In this document: positions 1 through 5,782 of the stretch, in pieces | How the letters are laid out: every line of letters starts with the position of its first letter | How positions within the stretch are numbered: the stretch's first letter is position 1 | NCBI GenBank assembly: GCA_020027365.1 | Contig: JAHRAJ010000068.1 | Location: forward strand, 1-13,031 | DNA: 13,031 nt | Source: Cenarchaeum sp. | Lineage (GTDB): Archaea; Thermoproteota; Nitrososphaeria; Nitrososphaerales; Nitrosopumilaceae | Reading direction: 5' to 3' | Position numbers and translations under genes: made by a program | The notes under the pieces: generated by a model | What the model was told of the DNA's origin: nothing | The model's database searches: none | What the model saw: only the letters and a program-made list of their open reading frames with translations

Positions 1-303
1 CCTCCTCCTCCGCCACCGCCACCACCACCACCGCCTATTTCTCCCCCCCGCCCCCCGCCCCCCGCCCCCCGCCCCCCGCCCCCTCCGTTTCCCCCGGTCG
101 TCGTTGGCGGGCCAAAATCCGATTCTACCTCCCCCCCCGCCCCCGCCCCCCGCCCCCCGCCTGCCTGCAGAACGGCGGCGGCGGATGGTGGGGGAGGGAG
201 GGGGGGAGGAGGGGGGGAGGAAGGGGGGGAGAGGGATGGCGGGGGGAGCATCGGCGTCAGGCGTCTGCAGCCGCCCGCCACCGCCACCACCGACGCACAT
301 CAT
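1..303. repeat. C-rich and G-rich low-complexity intergenic tract
   Basis: No convincing gene lies here. Positions 1-36 are CCN triplets. Positions 43-83 are C runs interrupted by single Gs at 50, 57, 64, 71 and 78, an exact 7-base period. A second, shorter copy lies at 131-161, with Gs at 139, 145, 152 and 159. Positions 190-246 are the opposite: seven G runs of three or more, at 190-194, 196-198, 200-206, 211-217, 223-229, 233-235 and 241-246, separated mostly by single A or short spacers. The C blocks could pair with the G block, or the G block could fold as a G-quadruplex. Function unknown. Confidence 0.9.
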
Positions 304-329
304 TTTGTTACAATAGTAGCCACCGTCAA

Positions 330-338
330 TTTTATAAA
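330..338 (+). promoter_or_regulatory. TATA box for the gene at 354
   Basis: TTTTATAAA stands out as AT-rich in GC-rich surroundings. Its centre is 20 bases before ATG 354 and 26 bases before an in-frame GTG at 360. The other promoters in the window sit 24-28 bases before their starts, so GTG 360 is a possible alternative start. Confidence 0.6.
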
Positions 339-353
339 CACAGACGGTGATCA

Positions 354-761
354 ATGCTTGTGGACGACTTTGAACGAGAGTACCCTGGGTTTGACTGGAA
401 AAACACGCCTGCGTACAAGCATCCGGGCGGACGCGACTGCCCGTGCCCCAAGCACGAGTATATCCGCGAACAGATCAACTTTACCCGGCAGATAAACGAC
501 GACGCCAGGAGGGGCAAAAAGGGCGCGACAGAGCCTGCCAAGGTGACCCTAAAGTTCTGCCCAGACCACTACCGGGTGTACATGGACGATGTCATCCCGT
601 CGATGCCGCTCAAGTACAAGATTCTCACCAAGATCGCCCTCAAGATTGGGGCCATCCACATCGAGCACCTCACCCACATGCAGTCGGAGATGTGCTTTTA
701 CTGCAAGTTTGGATCCGGCGGACACGAGAAAAAGAGCGAAATCCCGCCGATAAACCCCTAG
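354..761 (+). CDS. Conserved Cys/His-rich protein of unknown function
   Basis: Encodes 135 residues and I do not recognise a named family. Possible metal ligands are clustered: C29 and C31 in a CPCPKH motif, C69 and H72 in CPDHY, then H105, H108, C114 and C117 near the C-terminus (HLTHMQSEMCFYC). This pattern suggests a bound zinc or iron, which is inference. There is no signal peptide or membrane segment, so a soluble protein is expected. ATG 354 is chosen because a TATA box lies at 330-338; GTG 360 is possible. The stop TAG (759-761) shares the palindrome CTAG with the stop of the convergent zinc-finger gene. The GC-rich codon use fits its neighbours. Confidence 0.8.
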   Translation: MLVDDFEREYPGFDWKNTPAYKHPGGRDCPCPKHEYIREQINFTRQINDDARRGKKGATEPAKVTLKFCPDHYRVYMDDVIPSMPLKYKILTKIALKIGAIHIEHLTHMQSEMCFYCKFGSGGHEKKSEIPPINP

Positions 762-1030
762 GCCGGCCCTGCCAGGACCTTGGGCCTGTTGGGCGTGTCA
801 TGGTGGCATTTTTTTCCGCACAGCGGGCACCTGACGCGGTCCAGCAGGACGCACTGGCATATGTGCGACCGGAGGTAGGCCTCTGCAGACCGCGTATGCT
901 CGCCGGTTCCGTTGCAAAACGGGCACTGGCTTGCAAGCAGCTCGATGGTTCCAGACCCCCCGCACACGGGGCATCCCCCTCCGCCACCGTCGCCGCCGTC
1001 GTCGTCACGCACCTCCTCCTTTTCGGCCAT
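758..1030 (-). CDS. Small zinc-finger protein with CxxCxGxG motifs
   Basis: Encodes 90 residues from ATG 1030. After an acidic, glycine-rich N-terminus (residues 7-19) come C20-x-x-C23 followed by GGSG, and C36-x-x-C39 followed by NGTG. These are two CxxCxGxG units of the kind found in DnaJ zinc-binding regions. A second Cys/His group follows: C58, C60, C68, C71, C75, H76 and H77. The protein therefore probably binds two or more zinc ions. No J domain is present, so it is not DnaJ itself; a chaperone-like or nucleic-acid-binding role is only a guess. The reading frame stays open upstream to 1174, but a TATA-like box at 1055-1062 supports ATG 1030. The gene is divergent from the UbiD gene, with 81 bases between the starts. 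Confidence 0.72.
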   Translation of the reverse strand: MAEKEEVRDDDGGDGGGGGCPVCGGSGTIELLASQCPFCNGTGEHTRSAEAYLRSHICQCVLLDRVRCPLCGKKCHHDTPNRPKVLAGPA

Positions 1031-1054
1031 CACCACCGCCGGCCTGCCGCCCGT

Positions 1055-1062
1055 GTTAAACC
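1055..1062 (-). promoter_or_regulatory. TATA box for the zinc-finger gene
   Basis: On the minus strand this reads GGTTTAAC. Its AT core is about 28 bases before ATG 1030, consistent with a leaderless transcript. Confidence 0.5.
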
Positions 1063-1081
1063 TTGCCGCCTGTCCCGTAGC

Positions 1082-1088
1082 TTTATAC
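1082..1088 (+). promoter_or_regulatory. TATA box for the UbiD-family gene
   Basis: TTTATAC is centred 27 bases before ATG 1112. This supports that start over the long upstream extension of the frame or the internal ATG at 1130. Confidence 0.6.
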
Positions 1089-1111
1089 AATATCGGCGCC
1101 AACCCACACCC

Positions 1112-2575
1112 ATGCCGCCAATACCGGACATGCACAAGCTTGTCGAGGTCTTGGAGGCAGAGGGCGAGCTGCACAGGGTCGGCGCCGAGGTCGACACCGA
1201 CCTGGAGATTGCCGAGATACTCCGGCGGACGATGTATTCCGACGGGCCCGCCGTCCTGTTTGAAAACGTGCGCGGGTACGACATGCCGGTGCTGGGAAAC
1301 GTGTTTGGCTCGGCCCGCAGGCTCGAGCTGGGGCTGGAGACCGCCGACTTTGAGGAGATTGGCGGCCGCATCGCCGACATGACCAGGATGGAGATGCCTT
1401 CCGGGATGCTGGGCAAGCTCAAAAAGCTCCCCGAACTCTCAAAGATGTCGCGGTCGTTTCCCAAACCCGCAAGCTCGGGCCCCGTCACCGAGGTGGTCGA
1501 TCTGCAAAGCCCCGGATTCGGCCAAATCCCCGTCCTCAAAAGCTGGCCCCGCGACGCGGGCCGGTTTATCACGTTTGGGGCCGTGGCCACCAAGCACCCC
1601 GAGACGGGGGTGAGAAACCTGGGCGTGTACCGCATCCAGATCATTGACGACACCCACGCGCTGATGCACTGGCAAAGGCACAAGCGGGGCGCGCAGCACG
1701 GCGAGATCCAGCGGGACGCCGGCAGGCGGATCGAGGCGGCGATCGTGATAGGGGGGGAGCCTGCCACGGTGTTTGCCGGGGTGGCCCCCGTCCCAGAGGG
1801 GCTTGACAAGTACCTGTTTGCGGGCATCACACGCAAGGAGGGGATTGCGACGACAAGGTGCAAAACCATCGACCTCGAGGTGCCGGCCAACGCCGAGATT
1901 GTGCTAGAGGGGTATGTCGACCCCGGCGACATGAGGGACGAGGGGCCGTTTGGGGACCACACGGGATACTACACGCCTGTCGAAAAATACCCCACGTTCA
2001 CGCTGACGGGGATGATGCGCCGGAAGGACCCGATCTACCTGACCACGGTGGTCGGCAAGCCGGTGCTCGAGGACGCCCACATCGGCAGGGTGATAGAGCG
2101 GTCGTTCCTGCCGCTGATCCGGATGTTCCACCCCGAGGTGGTCGACTACTCGATGCCGGCCGCCGGATGGTTTCAGGGGCTTGCCATAATATCAATAAAG
2201 AAGCGGTATCCGGGCCAGGCCAAAAAGGTGATGATGGGGCTGTGGGGGATGGGACAGCTGGCCCTGACCAAGATATTCGTGGTCGTAGACGACGACATCA
2301 ACGTGCACGACATCAACGACGTGATATGGGCGGTCACTACGAGGGCCGACGCCGCAAGGGACACGGTGATAATCAACAACGCGCCGACCGACACGCTTGA
2401 TCCCGCCTCGCCGCTGGTCAACCTGGGATCAAAGATGGGGATTGACGCGACCCAAAAGACCGCCGAGGAGGGGTATGCCCGCGAGATTCAGATGCAGGTT
2501 GCGCCAGACGAGCAGACCAAAAGCACGGTGGACCGCCGGTGGGCAGAGTACGGGCTGCCCGCCCAGTCTACCTGA
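1112..2575 (+). CDS. ubiD: UbiD-family prenylated-FMN-dependent decarboxylase
   Basis: Encodes 487 residues, the usual length for UbiD (about 490). UbiD enzymes remove a carboxyl group from aromatic or unsaturated acids with a prenylated flavin made by UbiX. Family landmarks are visible: NLGVYR (N169 to R174, matching the metal/cofactor Asn and the catalytic Arg), H196 in KRGAQH, E243 in RKE, and EGPFGDHTGYY from E277, which carries the catalytic acid pair (E277, D282). The closest functional fit is MqnL-like decarboxylation of 1,4-dihydroxy-6-naphthoate, because the convergent neighbour is MqnC of the futalosine menaquinone pathway. This is inference: UbiD homologues have many substrates. 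The frame is open back to 443, but that stretch is the shadow of two other genes. A TATA box at 1082-1088 fixes ATG 1112; ATG 1130 is less likely. Confidence 0.93.
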   Translation: MPPIPDMHKLVEVLEAEGELHRVGAEVDTDLEIAEILRRTMYSDGPAVLFENVRGYDMPVLGNVFGSARRLELGLETADFEEIGGRIADMTRMEMPSGMLGKLKKLPELSKMSRSFPKPASSGPVTEVVDLQSPGFGQIPVLKSWPRDAGRFITFGAVATKHPETGVRNLGVYRIQIIDDTHALMHWQRHKRGAQHGEIQRDAGRRIEAAIVIGGEPATVFAGVAPVPEGLDKYLFAGITRKEGIATTRCKTIDLEVPANAEIVLEGYVDPGDMRDEGPFGDHTGYYTPVEKYPTFTLTGMMRRKDPIYLTTVVGKPVLEDAHIGRVIERSFLPLIRMFHPEVVDYSMPAAGWFQGLAIISIKKRYPGQAKKVMMGLWGMGQLALTKIFVVVDDDINVHDINDVIWAVTTRADAARDTVIINNAPTDTLDPASPLVNLGSKMGIDATQKTAEEGYAREIQMQVAPDEQTKSTVDRRWAEYGLPAQST

Positions 2576-2616
2576 TCACTGCCGCGACTTGCCGCGCCGC
2601 CACGACGGCCGGCACC

Positions 2617-3741
2617 CTAGCAGACCCGCACGGTATCGTAAAAGTTGTCGCGCTCCTCGACCCCATACCCGATCTGGCGGATCGAGTCTATGATCCGCCG
2701 GTCGGTAAGCTCCGTCGAGCGGGCCCCCGTGCACGAGACCACCTCCTCGCCGATCAGGGTCCCGCCAAAGTCGTCGGCCCCGTACTGCAGCGCAAGCTGC
2801 GCCATCCCAACCCCGTTGGTAAGCCACGAGGACTGGATGTGCGGTATCAGCCCGTCAAAGAATATCCTGGATATCGCTATCATCTTGAGCAGCCGCGTTC
2901 CGCCAGCCGTGCCGTAGGGCGTCCCGTCCTCGCGCAGCTGCATCTCCGTATTGTTTGGCTCAAAGTTCCACGGTATAAACGCCATAAACCCGCCAGTCCT
3001 CTCCTGGAGGGCGGCCACCTTTTCGAGGTGGTCTGCAATGTCCCGGTTTGTCTCCACGTGCCCGTACATCATGGTGGCCGACGCGGGCAACCCAATCTCG
3101 TGGGCCTCGCCCATTATCCTCAGCCAGTCCGCGCTTGGGATCTTCTTGGGGCTGATCACGTCCTTTACCGAGTCTACCAGTATCTCGGCACCGGCGCCGG
3201 GAACCGACTGGAGCCCAGACTCCTTTAGCCGCCCGAGCACCTCGGCGGTGGACGACCTCTCCACCCTAGCTATCATGTCAATCTCCGACGCCGACAAGCC
3301 GTGCACCCCCACCCGCGGAAACCTGGATCTGATCATCGCAAAGGCCTCCTCGTAGTACTCGATCCCCAGCGCCGGGTTGTGCCCCCCCTGCATCAAGACC
3401 TGGCGAATCCCGAACATCTCCCACGCCGTCCTGACCCTGGCCTCGATCTCGTCGACGGTCAGGGTGTACGCGTCCCCGGCGCCGGGCGGACGGTAGAACG
3501 CGCAAAACTTGCAGTCCGTCACACAGACGTTTGTGTAATTCAGTATTATGTTGTTCACAAACGTCGCCTTGGCGCCAAACCGCCTCCTTGCAAGCGATCC
3601 GCCCACCAGCCCCATCGCGTGAACGTCGTCGGATTCAAGCAGCCGGATGCAGTCCTCCACCGACGGCCTGCCGCCCGCCAGCGCGCGCTCCAGTATGTCG
3701 CCCACCGGGCTGGTCCAAAGACGCTCGGTCACAAGGCTCAT
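2617..3741 (-). CDS. mqnC: MqnC, dehypoxanthine futalosine cyclase (radical SAM)
   Basis: Encodes 374 residues, normal for MqnC. MqnC uses a 4Fe-4S cluster and S-adenosylmethionine to cyclise dehypoxanthine futalosine in futalosine-type menaquinone synthesis. The cluster motif is C73-VTD-C77-KF-C80 (CxxxCxxC) inside NYTNVCVTDCKFCAFYR, which is typical of MqnC. Further family signatures are PWNFEPNNTE, PYGTAGG, and SWLTNGVGMAQLALQYGADD followed by GGTLIGEEVVS. MqnE has a different C-terminal signature, so MqnC is preferred. ATG 3741 has a TATA box about 25 bases upstream. The gene converges on the UbiD-family gene with 41 bases between stops. MqnA, MqnB/MqnD, UbiX and UbiA partners are not in this window. 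Confidence 0.93.
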   Translation of the reverse strand: MSLVTERLWTSPVGDILERALAGGRPSVEDCIRLLESDDVHAMGLVGGSLARRRFGAKATFVNNIILNYTNVCVTDCKFCAFYRPPGAGDAYTLTVDEIEARVRTAWEMFGIRQVLMQGGHNPALGIEYYEEAFAMIRSRFPRVGVHGLSASEIDMIARVERSSTAEVLGRLKESGLQSVPGAGAEILVDSVKDVISPKKIPSADWLRIMGEAHEIGLPASATMMYGHVETNRDIADHLEKVAALQERTGGFMAFIPWNFEPNNTEMQLREDGTPYGTAGGTRLLKMIAISRIFFDGLIPHIQSSWLTNGVGMAQLALQYGADDFGGTLIGEEVVSCTGARSTELTDRRIIDSIRQIGYGVEERDNFYDTVRVC

Positions 3742-3762
3742 GGCCCGGCTCGGCCCGGTTGG

Positions 3763-3770
3763 TATTTAAT
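3763..3770 (-). promoter_or_regulatory. TATA box for mqnC
   Basis: The minus strand reads ATTAAATA, centred 25-26 bases before ATG 3741, implying a leaderless mRNA. Confidence 0.65.
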
Positions 3771-3852
3771 CCTTGACGGATCCGATGCGGTGTGGGCCTG
3801 TGCAACAAAACGGGTTTGGCGGCGCAGTAGCAGCGGCGACCCCGACCGCGTG

Positions 3853-3862
3853 GTTTTTAACC
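3853..3862 (+). promoter_or_regulatory. TATA box for the MvaI/BcnI-like gene
   Basis: GTTTTTAACC is centred 25-26 bases before ATG 3883. This supports that start although the frame is open from 3301. Confidence 0.55.
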
Positions 3863-3882
3863 TTGCACCAAGCAACCCACCC

Positions 3883-4620
3883 ATGCCAAATCTGGAAAAC
3901 CCCGACGTCTCTCGAGTTGTCGGCGGCATGCTTGGCAGGTGGATTCCTTTTCCAAGCAAGAAAAAAACGCGCGGCGATGCGCCCGGTACACCCGAACGCC
4001 TCCTCGATGACATGCTTGCAAACCGGATCAAGGGCAAACAAACGCGCGGCGCCGGCAACGACCGCACATGGAAGGTGAGGTTTGCAACCACGAAATCCCC
4101 GCTGGTACTGTTACAAAAACACCCGACGTTTGGGGGGGATGCAACCCTGCGCGGCCTTGCCGCAGCCTGTGGATCCAAGCGCGGGGGCGAGACCCGGTTT
4201 TGCCACACCGTCTGGAAGTCATCGCGCAGGGGGTTTTGCGTCACGGTGGACGACGACAACGTCAGCATAACCAACGCCTCCTTCCCCGAGCTGGCCCCGT
4301 CGTGGAGCTGGGCGGACGTGGAAAAACACGTCAGGGCAGAGGCCGACAGGCTGATCCTGGTGTTCGGGGTGACCCGGGAGGGCCAGGGGGGGCGGTCGAT
4401 CAAGTTTACCGTGGCCATAGATCACTCGGGATTCCTACCAAACGAATTCAGGCGGGGCCTTGCCGAGGGGTGGATCTCCGTGGTCTTTGACGTCCGCATC
4501 AACGGACGGGGCGCGCTTGGGGGCAGGGAGACGATGTTCAAGATACGGCCGCAGGACGTGGGACTGGTGTACGGCACGGTCAGCCGCATACGCGCGGGCG
4601 GGCGGGCGGCCGCCGGTTAG
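3883..4620 (+). CDS. MvaI/BcnI restriction-endonuclease-like protein, active site altered
   Basis: Encodes 245 residues, the size of MvaI (about 246). From memory of MvaI, several parts line up in order: GTPERLLDD (residues 35-43) with the GKTFEDLL helix; SPLVLLQKHP (72-81) with SLLTLFTKSP; a following LR and HTV (108-110) with LR and HQTV; SWSWADVEKHV (140-150) with YWSFDSLQNQL; LAEGWISVVFDVRI (193-206) with IENGDIKVDIRI; and a closing ETMFKIRP (216-223) with GTAFRINM. In MvaI the nuclease centre is D-x4-E-I-K. Here the same place reads ND60-RTWKVRF, so Glu and Lys are replaced by K64 and R66. The protein may bind DNA without cutting it. No methyltransferase is nearby, which fits a harmless or repurposed enzyme. 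ATG 3883 follows a TATA box. The family call is from recalled sequence, not an alignment search. Confidence 0.68.
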   Translation: MPNLENPDVSRVVGGMLGRWIPFPSKKKTRGDAPGTPERLLDDMLANRIKGKQTRGAGNDRTWKVRFATTKSPLVLLQKHPTFGGDATLRGLAAACGSKRGGETRFCHTVWKSSRRGFCVTVDDDNVSITNASFPELAPSWSWADVEKHVRAEADRLILVFGVTREGQGGRSIKFTVAIDHSGFLPNEFRRGLAEGWISVVFDVRINGRGALGGRETMFKIRPQDVGLVYGTVSRIRAGGRAAAG

Positions 4621-4670
4621 GGATGACGACTTGGTTGCTTGGACAGGCGGTGGAAAAAAATCCGGCTTGG

Positions 4671-4677
4671 CTTTAAC
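4671..4677 (+). promoter_or_regulatory. Possible TATA box without a recognised gene
   Basis: CTTTAAC is centred 25 bases before ATG 4699, the same geometry as the clear promoters in this window. It follows the MvaI-like gene by 50 bases. It may drive a very small ORF or a non-coding RNA, or be chance. Confidence 0.3.
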
Positions 4678-4698
4678 CGCGGTTGTCGCAGATGCGGG

Positions 4699-4851
4699 AT
4701 GGGCGCGGCACTGCCTGCCACCGTCACCGCCACTCGGTCACCCGTGCAAACCGCCGGCCAATCCCGCGTCTGTGGGCGTGCAGTCGCTGGCCGCACCGCC
4801 TGTGGGCGGGGGGTGGATCGTCTGATGATCTGGCAAAAAATGAAGGAATGA
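4699..4851 (+). CDS. Doubtful 50-residue ORF or RNA gene
   Basis: This ORF begins at the expected distance from the TATA-like box at 4671-4677 and runs to a TGA inside the purine tract. The predicted peptide is rich in Ala, Arg, Thr and Val, with two Cys (CGR motifs), and resembles nothing I know. An overlapping frame from ATG 4692 gives a basic 55-residue peptide, so the coding frame is ambiguous. A transcript starting near 4698 could equally be non-coding. The rest of 4621-4916 shows no gene. Confidence 0.18.
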   Translation: MGAALPATVTATRSPVQTAGQSRVCGRAVAGRTACGRGVDRLMIWQKMKE

Positions 4852-4908
4852 ATGAATGAAGCAAGGAAGAAGGAAGGAAGAAAGAAAGAAGGAAAGAAAA
4901 AAAAGAGA
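4843..4908 (-). terminator. T-rich terminator downstream of the DUF2024 gene
   Basis: The plus strand is an almost pure purine tract of GAA, GGAA and GAAT units ending in eight As (4897-4904). Read on the minus strand it is a pyrimidine tract whose first T8 run begins 12 bases after the DUF2024 stop (4917). Archaeal transcription stops at T-rich stretches without needing a hairpin, so this is a plausible terminator. Confidence 0.55.
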
Positions 4909-4916
4909 TGCCGCAA

Positions 4917-5174
4917 TCAGGGGCAGCCTTCCATCTTTTGGATGAAAAACCCGTCCTTTTGGATTGCCTGAACCACCGGCTCTGGAACCTCTTGGGAGTG
5001 ACAAAAGCTGCATTCCGAGGTGCTGACCGCAGAATCCGCCTCTCCTACCGTGGCCAGCCACTGCTTTGCGTACTGGATTGCCTTGTCCAAATCCTTTTGG
5101 TCTGTGATCACGTCAAAATGCATGGTGTGACCGTCTTTTGCCTTTACATACGTGTCGTATACGTGTGCTTCCAT
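4917..5174 (-). CDS. DUF2024 family protein
   Basis: Encodes 85 residues, full length for DUF2024 (PF09630), a small family seen in bacteria and in ammonia-oxidising archaea. Family features are the opening MEAHVYDTYVKAKDG, MHFDV, a helix around DKAIQYAKQWL (30-40), the motif C55-SF-C58-H59 and the closing KMEGCP with C84. The Cys/His set suggests metal binding or a redox role, but the function is unknown. ATG 5174 has a clear TATA box 24 bases upstream, and a T-rich tract follows the stop, so the gene is probably transcribed alone. Confidence 0.85.
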   Translation of the reverse strand: MEAHVYDTYVKAKDGHTMHFDVITDQKDLDKAIQYAKQWLATVGEADSAVSTSECSFCHSQEVPEPVVQAIQKDGFFIQKMEGCP

Positions 5175-5193
5175 GATCGTGCTGGGACGAGGG

Positions 5194-5202
5194 TATATTT
5201 AA
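5194..5202 (-). promoter_or_regulatory. TATA box for the DUF2024 gene
   Basis: The minus strand reads TTAAATATA, the best TATA match in the window, centred 24 bases before ATG 5174. The remaining 5205-5367 is GC-rich with a short GGY-type triplet run (5302-5319) and no recognisable gene or tRNA. Confidence 0.7.
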
Positions 5203-5367
5203 TTCAAGGATCCCGCAATCTGCTGCGCCTCCGCCCCGCGTTGGTCGAGGCGGCGGATCGGCAACCGCCCGGCCCGCCGACGATCCGGATTTCCAACTGC
5301 CTGTGGCGGTGGCGGCGGTAAAGGCTGGTGAGACGACGCAAATAAAGCGTGCCCGCCAAATGCGCTC

Positions 5368-5781
5368 CTAGCGGACAATCCCAATCTCCCGCGGGCCCGC
5401 GCCGTCGTACACAAAGGCCCTGAACTCTAGGTCAGTCCCCGAGTAGATTACCCACGCCACGGGGTTGATCTCCATGAACCGCACATCCTTTTCCGACGGC
5501 CTTGCCTCCGACCCCGGATGGGAGTGGAACACGCCGACCACCTGCACGCCGTCCCTCTGGGCCCTTTGGTACGCCTCGATCAGCTCCTCGCCGGACACCG
5601 CAAAGCTGGTGGACGACTCTTCCTCGTTGCGCGCAAGAAAGACGTCGCTGACGACGGCGCGCCCGCCGCCGTCCACCTCCCCGTACAGTATGGCGCACGA
5701 CTCTTGGGGACTGCACCTGTTGGCATGATCCAGCAACACCCTTTTTTGCCGCCCGCCAAGGCATACCGTTTCTATTGTCAA
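5368..5781 (-). CDS. JAMM/MPN+ metalloprotease (deSAMPylase-like)
   Basis: Encodes 137 residues, a single-domain JAMM protein. JAMM proteases are zinc isopeptidases; archaeal members such as HvJAMM1 remove ubiquitin-like SAMP modifiers. The full signature is present: E27 in PQESCAILYG, then H86-S-H88-x7-S96-x2-D99 in HSHPGSEARPSEKD. All catalytic residues are therefore intact. The start appears to be TTG 5781, one base after the stop of the upstream cupredoxin gene; no ATG lies near. It has no promoter of its own, so it is probably co-transcribed and translationally coupled. Substrates cannot be read from sequence: a ubiquitin-like modifier, or sulfur-carrier maturation (as for bacterial Mec+), are both possible. 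Confidence 0.88.
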   Translation of the reverse strand: MTIETVCLGGRQKRVLLDHANRCSPQESCAILYGEVDGGGRAVVSDVFLARNEEESSTSFAVSGEELIEAYQRAQRDGVQVVGVFHSHPGSEARPSEKDVRFMEINPVAWVIYSGTDLEFRAFVYDGAGPREIGIVR

Positions 5782-5782
5782 C

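Noticed and set aside
1..495. Plus-strand frame 1 open from the left edge to a TAA at 493-495
   Set aside because: It consists of Pro/Arg/Gly low complexity from the C/G tracts, then runs out of frame through the promoter and the first 142 bases of the gene at 354. It is best explained by few stop codons in GC-rich DNA.
443..1111. Upstream extension of the UbiD frame back to 443
   Set aside because: It overlaps two other genes in other frames, has no UbiD-like content, and a TATA box at 1082-1088 places the start at 1112.
1031..1174. Longer start of the zinc-finger gene at 1174
   Set aside because: It would run into the UbiD gene and across both promoters; ATG 1030 has a box at the expected distance.
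1030..1962. 310-codon minus-strand frame opposite the UbiD gene
   Set aside because: A shadow ORF: Ser/Pro/Arg-rich with no domain, opposite a gene with intact catalytic motifs.
5175..5367. Possible tRNA or small RNA in the spacer after the JAMM gene
   Set aside because: No T-loop-like GGTTCRANNCC and no cloverleaf pairing found by eye.
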